Assembly (NCBI GenBank): GCA_030428695.1 | Contig: JAUIEM010000389.1 | Coordinates: forward strand, 1-9,569 | Origin: a bacterium | GTDB taxonomy: Bacteria > Planctomycetota > J058 > JAJDCP01 | Direction: 5' to 3' | Length of the DNA: 9,569 nt | In this document: positions 1-6,756 of the stretch, one piece after another | Layout: every line of letters begins with the position of its first letter | Position numbering within the stretch: the first letter of the stretch is position 1 | Made by a program: the position numbers and the translations under genes | Notes under the pieces: model-generated | The model's input: only the letters and a program-made list of their open reading frames with translations | The model's database searches: none | What the model was told of the DNA's origin: nothing

Positions 1-2
1 TG

Positions 3-1055
3 TCAACTGCTTCCGAGCAGCGCTTCGATCTTTTGCGCATCGGGCTCGGTGATCAGCCCCCGCTCGGTGATGATGCCGTGGATCAGGCTGGCCGGCGTCA
101 CGTCGAAGGCGGGATTCCAGACCGCGACCTGGTCGGGCGCCGTCGGGGTTCCCCGGACCCCCCGAACCTCGGAGCCGTCGCGCTCCTCGATCGGGATCCC
201 CGCACCGTCCTCGAGGCTGAGGTCGAAGGTCGAGCTCGGCGCGGCGATGTAGAACGGGATCCCGAAGTGGCGCGCCATCACCGCGAGCCCCAGGGTGCCG
301 ATCTTGTTCGCGGTGTCGCCGTTCTTCGCGATCCGGTCCGCTCCGACGATCACGCAGCCGACCTTCCCGGACGCCATCACGCTCGCCGCCATCGTGTCGC
401 AGACCAGGGTGACGGGAATCCCGCGCTCCCCCAGCTCCCAGGCCGTCAGCCGGGCACCCTGCAGGAGCGGTCGGGTCTCGCAGGCGTAGGCCGCGAAGCG
501 CACCCCCTCGCGCTGCGCCCGGTGCATCACCCCGAGGGCAGTGCCGATGCCGCCCGTCGCCAGGGCGCCGGCGTGGCAGTGGGTCAGCACGGCGCCCTTC
601 TCGGGCACCAGCGACCAGCCGTGGGCACCGATCGCCTCGCACAGCTCCTTGTCCTCGGCGTGGAAGGCCCGCGCCTCGGCGAGCAGCGCGTCGAGCAGCT
701 CGTCGCGCGGGAGCTCGAGCAGCCCGCCGGCCTTCGCCTTCATCCGCTCGAGGGCGGTGAACAGGTTGCGGGCCGTCGGCCGCGAGGCCGCGAGCGCGGC
801 CAGGGTGTGCTCCAGCGCCGCGTCCGCGCCCCGGGCTTCGTGGTGCTCGCGCACGCCGACGACGACGCCGTAGGCGGCCGCGACGCCGATGGCCGGGGCG
901 CCGCGCACGGTCAGGGTCGCGATCGCCTCGACGACCGCGTCGAGGGTCTCGCAGGCCAGCCGCTCCCAGACCTGCGGCAGCTTGCGCTGGTCGACCAGGC
1001 GCAGCGTGCCGTCGCGGCCGCCGTCCCAGACGACGGCCTCGAGCCGGTCTTCCAT
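3..1055 (-). CDS. mtnA: S-methyl-5-thioribose-1-phosphate isomerase (MtnA)
   Basis: Converts 5-methylthioribose-1-phosphate to 5-methylthioribulose-1-phosphate in the cytoplasmic methionine salvage pathway. The 350-residue product has the usual family length and is complete, with its TGA stop at 3-5. Visible family motifs are RGAPAIG at residues 51-57, THCHAGALATGG with the catalytic-type Cys at residue 160, and GADRIAKNGD with the catalytic-type Asp at residue 240. These two positions match the numbering of the Bacillus subtilis enzyme. This makes it the true isomerase rather than an eIF2B-alpha relative. The ATG start overlaps the purE stop by one base (TGATG), so translation is probably coupled to purE, and it is the last gene of the run that lies inside the window. 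No other methionine-salvage gene is visible here. The related ribose-1,5-bisphosphate isomerases are the main alternative, but the C160/D240 pair and the full N-terminal domain favour MtnA. Confidence 0.95.
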   Translation of the reverse strand: MEDRLEAVVWDGGRDGTLRLVDQRKLPQVWERLACETLDAVVEAIATLTVRGAPAIGVAAAYGVVVGVREHHEARGADAALEHTLAALAASRPTARNLFTALERMKAKAGGLLELPRDELLDALLAEARAFHAEDKELCEAIGAHGWSLVPEKGAVLTHCHAGALATGGIGTALGVMHRAQREGVRFAAYACETRPLLQGARLTAWELGERGIPVTLVCDTMAASVMASGKVGCVIVGADRIAKNGDTANKIGTLGLAVMARHFGIPFYIAAPSSTFDLSLEDGAGIPIEERDGSEVRGVRGTPTAPDQVAVWNPAFDVTPASLIHGIITERGLITEPDAQKIEALLGSS

Positions 1056-1579
1056 CAGCCGTCCCCCTTGCGCAGCTCGGCGATCCGCGCCTGGACCCGC
1101 GCGTTCTTGTCGCCGACGCTCGCGCCGAGGGCCTGCTTGTAGCCGACGACCCGCTCCCGGATCGCCGGGTCCTTCAGGGCCAGGATCTGGGCCGCGAAGA
1201 TCGCCGCGTTCTTGGCGCCGGCCGGGCCGATCGCCATCGTCGCGACCGGCACGCCGGTCGGCATCTGGACGGTGGCGTACAGGGCGTCGATGCCGCTGAG
1301 GTGCGAGCCGGGCAGGGGCACACCGATCACGGGCAGGGTGGTGACCGCCGCGACGGTGCCGGCGAGGGCCGCGGCCATGCCGGCGGCGCAGATGATGATC
1401 TCGAGGCCGCGCTCCTCGGCCTTCGCGGAGTAGTCGTGGACCTCGACCGGGCTGCGATGGGCGGACAGGACGGTCATCTCCCAGGGGATGCCGAAGTCTT
1501 CCAGCATGCCGATCGCGCCCTTGCAGGCGTCGAAGTCGGAGTCGGATCCCATCAGGATGCCGATACGGGGGGTGCTCAT
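1055..1579 (-). CDS. purE: N5-carboxyaminoimidazole ribonucleotide mutase (PurE)
   Basis: Catalyses the N5-CAIR to CAIR step of de novo purine synthesis in the cytoplasm. The 174-residue product has the expected size for a stand-alone class I enzyme. It shows the GSDSD phosphate-binding loop at residues 11-15, the SAHRSP motif with catalytic-type His41, the Gly/Ala-rich GMAAALAG segment near residues 67-74, and the conserved VQMPTGVPVATMAIG stretch. The start is ATG at 1579, preceded by GAGGAG with an 8-base spacer. The gene is 17 bp downstream of the lipoprotein gene, and its stop overlaps the mtnA start. Class I PurE needs PurK to supply N5-CAIR, and purK is not in the window, so it is presumably elsewhere. 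The next purine gene in the same transcript is purC, which acts immediately after PurE in the pathway although it lies upstream here. Confidence 0.95.
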   Translation of the reverse strand: MSTPRIGILMGSDSDFDACKGAIGMLEDFGIPWEMTVLSAHRSPVEVHDYSAKAEERGLEIIICAAGMAAALAGTVAAVTTLPVIGVPLPGSHLSGIDALYATVQMPTGVPVATMAIGPAGAKNAAIFAAQILALKDPAIRERVVGYKQALGASVGDKNARVQARIAELRKGDG

Positions 1580-1596
1580 CAGTCTATCTCCTCAGC

Positions 1597-1983
1597 TTAA
1601 GGGGCGGTGACGAAGGCGACGATCTTCCAATAGCGGCCGAAGCGGACGAAGGAGTAACGCAGGCGCGTGCCGTTGAGCACGACCAGGAGGTAGGTGAGCT
1701 TGTCGCTCTCGTACTCCCACTCCTCGAGGTCGAAGCGCGCGCGCTCGAAGTCCTTGCGGTAGTACTCGGAGACCGCCGCGACGCCGTTGGTCTCGATCTC
1801 CGCGCGCAGCTGGAAGGCCGGGTTTCCGCCGTACACTCCGCGCAGCACGTCGACATCCCCGAGCTCCCAGGCCTGCTTGAAGGTCTGCCAGGTCGCCTCG
1901 GGGCTGCGCAGGGACGGGTAGACCGCCGGCGCGCTCTGGCAGCCGCAGAGGAGCAAGAGAACGACGAACACCGCGCGCCCCAT
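1597..1983 (-). CDS. Small lipoprotein, probable NTF2-like fold, inside the purine operon
   Basis: A 128-residue product of unrecognised function. The N-terminus has a short basic n-region, a hydrophobic run of V and L residues, and a lipobox-like LCGC with the lipidated-type Cys at residue 15. It should therefore be exported and anchored to a membrane. The rest, with a SPEATWQTFKQAWELGD segment near residues 25-42 and a closing FGRYWKIVAFV strand, has the pattern of small NTF2-like or DUF4878-like proteins: helix, then a curved beta sheet with a conserved W-K/R-I-V near the end. That assignment is inferred from the pattern only. The ATG at 1983 was chosen because it begins the signal sequence and sits one base after the purC TGA (TGAGATG). 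No strong Shine-Dalgarno is visible, so translational coupling to purC is likely. An upstream in-frame extension to 2073 overlaps purC and lacks a signal sequence, so it was not used. Confidence 0.8.
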   Translation of the reverse strand: MGRAVFVVLLLLCGCQSAPAVYPSLRSPEATWQTFKQAWELGDVDVLRGVYGGNPAFQLRAEIETNGVAAVSEYYRKDFERARFDLEEWEYESDKLTYLLVVLNGTRLRYSFVRFGRYWKIVAFVTAP

Positions 1984-1984
1984 C

Positions 1985-2839
1985 TCAGCCGAACAGACGC
2001 TGCAGGAGCTCGCGGTAGACCGCCGCCGTGCGCTGCACGACGTCCTCGGGCAGGGCGGGGGGCGGTCCTTCACGGTCCCAATCGGTGCCGAGCAGGTGGT
2101 TGCGGACGAGCTGCTTGTCGAGGGGCTGCGGCGAGGCGCCGGGGTTCCAGTCGGCCTTCGCCCAGAAACGCGAAGAGTCGGGGGTGAAGACCTCGTCGAC
2201 CAGCAGCAGCTCGCCGTCGACCCAGCCCCACTCGAACTTGGTGTCGGCGAGCAGCAGGCCGCGGCTCTCGGCGTAGGCGTGTCCGGCGCTGTACAGCGCG
2301 AGCGACTTGTCCTCGAGCTGCGTCGCGAGCTCGACCCCGATGCGGTCCTTGAGCTGGGCGCGCGACAGGGGCTCGTCGTGGCCGGTCTTCGCCTTGGTCG
2401 TCGGCGTGAAGCGCGGCGGCTCGAGGCGCGCGGCCTCCTCGATGCCCTCGGGCAGGGGCTCGAAGCCGAGGGTCCCGGCGCGCTTGTACTCCTTCCAGCC
2501 CGAGCCGGTGATGTACCCGCGCACGACGCATTCGATCGGTACGACCTCGGCCTTCTTCGCCAGCACCGCGCGGCCCTCGAGCTCGGGGTGGTCGACGGGC
2601 AGGGGCTCGTCGATCAGATGGTGCGCGACGTCGAGCATCTTCATCCAGCGGCAGGAGATCTCGGTCAGGATCTTCCCCTTGCCGGGGATCCCGGGGCTGA
2701 GCACGTGGTCGAAGGCGCTGACGCGGTCGGTCGCGACGATCAGCAGCCGGTCGTCGGCGACCTCGTAGATGTCGCGCACCTTGCCGCGGTGCAGCAGCTT
2801 GAGCTCGGGAACTTCGGAGCGGGTCAGGGCTGTTTCCAT
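1985..2839 (-). CDS. purC: Phosphoribosylaminoimidazole-succinocarboxamide synthase (SAICAR synthetase, PurC)
   Basis: Joins CAIR and aspartate with ATP to give SAICAR, the purine step that follows PurE. The product is 284 residues, closer to the longer yeast Ade1-like form than to the roughly 240-residue E. coli enzyme. Visible motifs are the RGKVRDIY nucleotide-binding strand at residues 18-25, DRVSAFDHVL, the ECVVRGYITGSGW signature, LADTKFEWG and DEVFTPDSSRFW. The chosen start is ATG at 2839, preceded by GAGGAG six bases upstream. A much longer open frame continues upstream to 3184, but that part is out of frame with, and antisense in character to, ruvC and is spurious. The gene lies 20 bp downstream of ruvC and 1 bp upstream of the lipoprotein gene, in line with one polycistronic transcript. 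Confidence 0.95.
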   Translation of the reverse strand: METALTRSEVPELKLLHRGKVRDIYEVADDRLLIVATDRVSAFDHVLSPGIPGKGKILTEISCRWMKMLDVAHHLIDEPLPVDHPELEGRAVLAKKAEVVPIECVVRGYITGSGWKEYKRAGTLGFEPLPEGIEEAARLEPPRFTPTTKAKTGHDEPLSRAQLKDRIGVELATQLEDKSLALYSAGHAYAESRGLLLADTKFEWGWVDGELLLVDEVFTPDSSRFWAKADWNPGASPQPLDKQLVRNHLLGTDWDREGPPPALPEDVVQRTAAVYRELLQRLFG

Positions 2840-2859
2840 CGGAGGCTCCTCGTGGGATC

Positions 2860-3444
2860 TCAGCTCGGGCGGCCGAGCTCGTTGGCGCAACAGATCGCCG
2901 CGGCCAGCGCGTCCGCGGCGTCGTGGGGTTGGGGGGCGGCGTCGAGGGCGAGGATGACCTTGACCATCGCCTGCACCTGCTCCTTCGACGCGCCGCCGTA
3001 GCCGGAGACCGCGAGCTTGATCTGGCGCGGCGTGTACTCGTAGACCGGGATGTCCCGCTGGGCGGCGGCGAGCAACGCGACCGCCCGCCCCTCGCCGATC
3101 TTCTGGGCGCTCTTCGCGTTGACGCCGTAGAAGATGTTCTCGATGGAGAGGACGTCGGGCTGGTGCTCGTCGAGGGCCGCGCACAGCCCCTCGTACAGGG
3201 TCAGCAGGCGCCGCGGGAAGGGCCGGGAGGGGTCGGTGCGCACGGTGCCGTGGGCGATGTGGGCGAGCTTGCGCCCCTGGGCCCGGACGACCCCGAAGCC
3301 GCAGCAGCGCGTGCCGGGATCGACGCCGAGGATCGCCAGCGTGCCGCGCCCCGCCCGCCCCGGCAGCTTCCGCGGCCCGAGCTGGGCGCGCAGCTCGGCG
3401 GCGGTCAGTCGGTTCGCGTTGGTCTTCAGGCGCAGGCGGGCGAT
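2860..3444 (-). CDS. ruvC: Crossover junction endodeoxyribonuclease RuvC, start codon non-canonical
   Basis: Resolves Holliday junctions together with RuvAB. The core matches RuvC throughout. Counting from the CTG at 3339, the catalytic acidic residues are D7 in GVDPGT, E67 in SIENIF, and D140 and D143 in HDAADAL, with PRQIKLAV and GGASKEQVQAMV between. That core is 159 residues, close to the 160-175 usual for the family. There is no ATG, GTG or TTG in any minus-strand frame between the der stop and 3243. The GTG at 3243 would remove the first catalytic Asp. I place the start at ATC 3442-3444 because GAGGAG lies seven bases before it and the 36 codons between the der stop and the core look coding (third position 35/36 G or C). 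This gives 194 residues with a basic N-terminal extension. Alternatives are CTG at 3339, readthrough from der, or a base error. The enzyme identity is certain; the start is not. Confidence 0.85.
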   Translation of the reverse strand: MARLRLKTNANRLTAAELRAQLGPRKLPGRAGRGTLAILGVDPGTRCCGFGVVRAQGRKLAHIAHGTVRTDPSRPFPRRLLTLYEGLCAALDEHQPDVLSIENIFYGVNAKSAQKIGEGRAVALLAAAQRDIPVYEYTPRQIKLAVSGYGGASKEQVQAMVKVILALDAAPQPHDAADALAAAICCANELGRPS

Positions 3445-3447
3445 GGC

Positions 3448-4851
3448 TCAGCTCCTCTTCCGGCGCTTCCGGCGCTCCTCCGGCGGCGGCTCACCGCCCT
3501 TCTCCTCGAAGAAGCTGCGGCGCTCGCGGAACGCGATCTTGAGCGGGATCTCCGGGAAGTCGAGCCGCTCCTGCAGCTGGTGGACCAGGAAGCGCCGGTA
3601 GCCCTTGTCGAAGGCCTTCGGCTTGTTGACGAAGCACAGGAAGGTCGGCGGATGCACGCCGATCTGGGTGCCGTAATAGATGCGCGGGATGAACGCCTTC
3701 GCCCGCGGCCGCTGCACGTCCCGTGCGGCCTTGAGCGCCTCGTTGACCTTCCAGGTCGGCGCCCGGGTGCCGGCCTGGCGGAACAGGGCGCGGGCCGTCG
3801 CGATCGCCGGCAGCAGGCGCTCGCCGGTCAGGGCGGTCGTGCAGACCAGGGGCGCGTGGCGCATGCCCGCGAGGGTCTTGCCGAGGTAGTCGGAGAAGTC
3901 CTCGGGGGTCATCTTGCCCTCGACGAGGTCCCACTTGTTCGCGACCAGCACGCAGGGCTTGTAGCTCTCGACGATCAGGCCGGCGATGCGCCGCTCGAGC
4001 TCGCCGACCGGCCGCGTCGCGTCGAGCAGCAACAGCGCGACATCGCAGCGCCGCAGCGACTGCTCGGTGCGCACCTGGCTGTAGAACTCGATGCTGTCCT
4101 TGAGCTGCCGGCTCTTCTGCATCCCCGCCGTGTCGACCAGGATCAGCGGCTCGCCGTCGATCTCGACCCGCACGTCGACCGCGTCGCGGGTCGTGCCGGG
4201 GACGTCGCTGACGATCACCCGCTCGGCCTTCGACAGCGCGTTGACGAAGGTCGACTTGCCGACGTTGCGGCGGCCGACCACCGCGACCCGCATCGGCACG
4301 TTCTCCTCGACCTCGCCCTCCTCCTGCGCGGGCAGGGCGGCGACGACCTCGTCGAGCAGGTCGCTGCGGCCGAAGCCCTGCAGGGCCGAGACCGGCTGCG
4401 GCTCGCCGAGGCCGAGGGCCTGGAACTCGTGGATGCCCGCCTCCTGGTGGAAGTTGTCGACCTTGTTGACCGCGAGGATCAGCGGCTTGCCGGTCCTGCG
4501 CAGGCGCCGGCCGATGTCCTGGTCGAGCACCGTCAACCCGTCTTTGACCGAGACGACGAAGACGATCAGGTCGGCGCGCTCGATGCCGGTCGAGATCTGC
4601 AGCTCGATCAGCTCGTCGAGGTCCTGGCAGTCGACGATGCCGATGCCGCCGGTGTCGATCACCTCGAAGGCGCGCCCTTCGTGCTCGACCTCGGTCGAGA
4701 TGCGGTCGCGGGTCACGCCGGGCGTCGGCTCGACGATGCTGATGCGCTCGCGGGCGATCGTGTTGAACAGCGTCGACTTGCCGACGTTCGGCCGGCCGAC
4801 GATGGCGACGACGGGCAGAGTACGGGTGTTGCGTTGCGAGACCGTGGTCAC
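3448..4851 (-). CDS. der: Ribosome biogenesis GTPase Der (EngA)
   Basis: Essential double-GTPase needed for assembly of the 50S ribosomal subunit. The 467-residue product has the full family layout. GTPase domain 1 has GRPNVGKST at 19-27, TPGVTRD at 43-49, DTGG at 66-69 and NKVD at 129-132. An acidic linker covers roughly residues 176-184. GTPase domain 2 has GRRNVGKST at 193-201, PGTTRD at 218-223, DTAG at 240-243 and NKWD at 305-308. A KH-like C-terminal domain and a basic tail ending RRKRRKRS follow. The start is GTG at 4851, with GGAG five bases upstream. No ATG or TTG lies between it and the first GTPase motif, and an upstream extension would cross the promoter region. It is the first gene of the minus-strand run, and its last codons carry the Shine-Dalgarno of ruvC. 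Confidence 0.95.
   Translation of the reverse strand: MTTVSQRNTRTLPVVAIVGRPNVGKSTLFNTIARERISIVEPTPGVTRDRISTEVEHEGRAFEVIDTGGIGIVDCQDLDELIELQISTGIERADLIVFVVSVKDGLTVLDQDIGRRLRRTGKPLILAVNKVDNFHQEAGIHEFQALGLGEPQPVSALQGFGRSDLLDEVVAALPAQEEGEVEENVPMRVAVVGRRNVGKSTFVNALSKAERVIVSDVPGTTRDAVDVRVEIDGEPLILVDTAGMQKSRQLKDSIEFYSQVRTEQSLRRCDVALLLLDATRPVGELERRIAGLIVESYKPCVLVANKWDLVEGKMTPEDFSDYLGKTLAGMRHAPLVCTTALTGERLLPAIATARALFRQAGTRAPTWKVNEALKAARDVQRPRAKAFIPRIYYGTQIGVHPPTFLCFVNKPKAFDKGYRRFLVHQLQERLDFPEIPLKIAFRERRSFFEEKGGEPPPEERRKRRKRS
3452..3457 (-). promoter_or_regulatory. Shine-Dalgarno for ruvC inside the end of der
   Basis: GAGGAG on the minus strand lies within the codons for the final Lys-Arg-Ser of Der. 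It is followed by seven bases, including the der TGA stop, and then ATC in the ruvC frame. The sequence and spacing are what a strong ribosome binding site should look like, but the codon placed correctly behind it is ATC rather than ATG. Confidence 0.5.
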
Positions 4852-4881
4852 GGGAGCTCCGGGGGGGGCACGTGCGCGAGC

Positions 4882-4910
4882 ATGATACCGCGACCGGGAG
4901 GACGCCTCAA
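4882..4910 (-). promoter_or_regulatory. Sigma70-like promoter for the der operon
   Basis: On the minus strand a -35 box TTGAGG (4910-4905) is followed by a 17-bp spacer and a -10 box TATCAT (4887-4882), matching the consensus at 4/6 and 5/6 positions. The predicted transcription start is near 4875, giving a short leader of about 24 bases before the der GTG. Boxes were found by eye. The host's sigma factor preferences are unknown. Confidence 0.55.
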
Positions 4911-4912
4911 GC

Positions 4913-4941
4913 TTGCGAGCGGCGTCGGGGCACGGGATAAT
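4913..4941 (+). promoter_or_regulatory. Sigma70-like promoter for the GspE/PilB-like gene
   Basis: On the plus strand a -35 box TTGCGA (4913-4918) is followed by a 17-bp spacer and a -10 box GATAAT (4936-4941), matching consensus at 4/6 and 5/6 positions. The predicted start is near 4948, about 21 bases before the ATG at 4969, leaving room for the AGGAGAGG ribosome binding site. Its -35 box lies 2 bp from that of the divergent der promoter, across a CAAGCTTG palindrome at 4908-4915. Confidence 0.55.
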
Positions 4942-4968
4942 CTGCAGGCAGGCGAGAGGAGAGGGCCG

Positions 4969-6726
4969 ATGGCGGACGAAGAGTCGACTTTGAAGCGCAA
5001 GCGCATCGGCGAGATCCTGCGGGCGGCGGGCTTCATCACCGACGAGCAGCTCGCCCACGCCCTCGACATCCAGCGCGACACCGGCGCCCGCCTCGGGACG
5101 CTGCTCGTCAAGCTGCGGGCGATCACCGAGGCGGTCCTGCACAGCGTCCTCGAGCAGCAGCTCGGCGTGCCCTGCGTCGACCTCGCGCGCGAGCCGGTCG
5201 ATCCGAAGCTGACGATGACGATCAGCCGCGACGGCATCCTGCGCTTCGAGATGCTGCCGCTGCGCATCGAAGAAGGAAAGCTGGTCCTCGCCCTGATCGA
5301 CCCCTTCAACGACGCCGCGATCGCCGAGGCCCGGCGGCTGCTCAAGGTCGACGAGGTCGAGCTGCGGCTGCTCGACGACCGCGCCTTCGCCGACTTCGCC
5401 TCGACCCACGCCGGCGACCTGCCCCTGTTGCAGAAGCTGATCACCGATCCCGCGGCGACGAAGACCCGGCTGACCGCCGTCCGCGAGGAGTACACCGCGC
5501 CGGGAGGGCTGTCCGGCGAGCGGCTGAGCCAGGTCAAAGAGGCGGCGGGGGGCCGCGCGGCCGGCGCCCTCCTGCACCACATCCTCGAAGAGGCGCTCAA
5601 ACGCAAGGCCAGCGACGTCCACATCGACGCCTGCCCGACCTACAGCCGCGTCCGCTTCCGCATCGACGGCGTGCTCCAGACCGTGCTGACGCCGCCCGCC
5701 CGCCTGCACGCTCCGCTGGTCGGCGCCCTCAAGGAGCTCGCCGGCCTCGAGATCGCCGTACAGCAGTTCCAGGAGGCGCACCTGCGGCTGACGATCGGGA
5801 AGCGCCGGGCGCGGATGCAGGTGAGCTCGATCCTCAGCGGCAGCGGCGAGAAGTGCACCCTGCGCTTCGAGCGCGTGCGGCGTGCGCGGGACTTCGCCTC
5901 GCTGCCGTTCAGTGAGCTGCAGCGTGGCGAGCTGCGGACGGCCTGTGAGAGCCTGCGGGGGCTGATCCTGGTCGTCGGCCCCGACCGCAGCGGGAAGAGC
6001 ACGACCGCGCGCAGCCTGCTCGCCCACCTCGCCGGTCCGCAGCTGAACGTCCTGAGCCTCGAGACCGAGCTCCTCGGCGAGGTGCCGGGGGTCGCGCAGA
6101 TCCCGCTCAGCAGCTTCCCCGGCGGCAGCGACGACGAGACCCGCTACGCGGAGGCGGTGCGCGGCGTGCTCCAGCAAGACCCGGACGTGCTCTTCATCGA
6201 CGAGCTCAAAGACCGTGAGGTCACCGCCCTGGCCCTCGAGGCCGCCGCCCGCGGCCAGCTGATCGTCAGCACGATGAACACCTTCGACGCGGCCTCGGCC
6301 CTGTTCGACCTGGTCGGGCTCGGCGCCGACCCCCGGCGCGTCGCGAACGCCGTGCAGGTCGTCGTGGCGCAGCGCATGGTGCGCAAGGTGTGCAAGAAGT
6401 GCCGCATCGAGATGCCCGCCAACCCCGCGCTGCTCGCCTTCTTCGAGCTGCGGGCCGAGGACGTCGAGGACGCCGAGCTGGTCACCGGTCAGGGCTGCGC
6501 CCGCTGCCGCAAGATCGGCTACCACGGGCTGGTGCCGATCTTCGAGGTGCTGCCCGTCCGCCGCCGCCTGCGTCGGGCGATCACCGCCGGGGCCCGCGAC
6601 GACGAGCTGCTCGAGACGGCCCGCGAGCACTGCGGCTTCAAGTCGATGCGCGAAGACGGCCTGAGCAAGGCCCTGCGCGGTCTGATCAGTCTAGAGGAGC
6701 TACGCCGGGTGGCCGGCGGGCTCTGA
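4969..6726 (+). CDS. Divergent GspE/PilB-family secretion ATPase
   Basis: 585 residues with the layout of a type II secretion or type IV pilus assembly ATPase, a cytoplasmic hexameric motor. An MshEN/T2SSE N-terminal domain covers roughly residues 10-155 (GEILRAAGFITDEQLAHAL, then LGVPCVDL). A linker leads to an N2-like segment with ASDVHID and RFRIDGVL, then the C-terminal ATPase domain. Walker A is GPDRSGKS at 337-344. The Walker B region is DVLFIDELKD at 406-415, keeping the Glu. A tetracysteine zinc site is complete (C475, C478, C510, C513). Several catalytic positions differ from the family: the Asp box reads LETELL near 364-369 instead of the usual EDPVE type, Walker B has Asp411 where Gly is usual, and the His box has Asn437 in STMNTFDA where STLHTNDA is usual. 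ATP hydrolysis may be weak or specialised. The start is ATG behind AGGAGAGG. PilT is less likely because of the N-terminal domain and zinc site. Confidence 0.85.
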   Translation: MADEESTLKRKRIGEILRAAGFITDEQLAHALDIQRDTGARLGTLLVKLRAITEAVLHSVLEQQLGVPCVDLAREPVDPKLTMTISRDGILRFEMLPLRIEEGKLVLALIDPFNDAAIAEARRLLKVDEVELRLLDDRAFADFASTHAGDLPLLQKLITDPAATKTRLTAVREEYTAPGGLSGERLSQVKEAAGGRAAGALLHHILEEALKRKASDVHIDACPTYSRVRFRIDGVLQTVLTPPARLHAPLVGALKELAGLEIAVQQFQEAHLRLTIGKRRARMQVSSILSGSGEKCTLRFERVRRARDFASLPFSELQRGELRTACESLRGLILVVGPDRSGKSTTARSLLAHLAGPQLNVLSLETELLGEVPGVAQIPLSSFPGGSDDETRYAEAVRGVLQQDPDVLFIDELKDREVTALALEAAARGQLIVSTMNTFDAASALFDLVGLGADPRRVANAVQVVVAQRMVRKVCKKCRIEMPANPALLAFFELRAEDVEDAELVTGQGCARCRKIGYHGLVPIFEVLPVRRRLRRAITAGARDDELLETAREHCGFKSMREDGLSKALRGLISLEELRRVAGGL

Positions 6727-6756
6727 GCTTTCCGTAGATTCATTCGAGGGAATCGC

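Noticed and set aside
3442..3450. UGA recoded as an amino acid to fuse der with ruvC
   Set aside because: UGA ends six other genes in the window at the expected positions, so general recoding is not supported. Only local readthrough stays possible.
2923..4968. Open frame on the plus strand continuous with the secretion ATPase, suggesting a 1267-residue protein
   Set aside because: The upstream part is antisense to der and ruvC, has no recognisable domain, and crosses both promoters. The ATPase has its own ATG with a good ribosome binding site at 4969. Long antisense frames are expected at this GC content.
4852..6630. Minus-strand extension of der giving a 1060-residue frame
   Set aside because: It is antisense to the secretion ATPase and shows no domain. 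Der is complete from the GTG at 4851.
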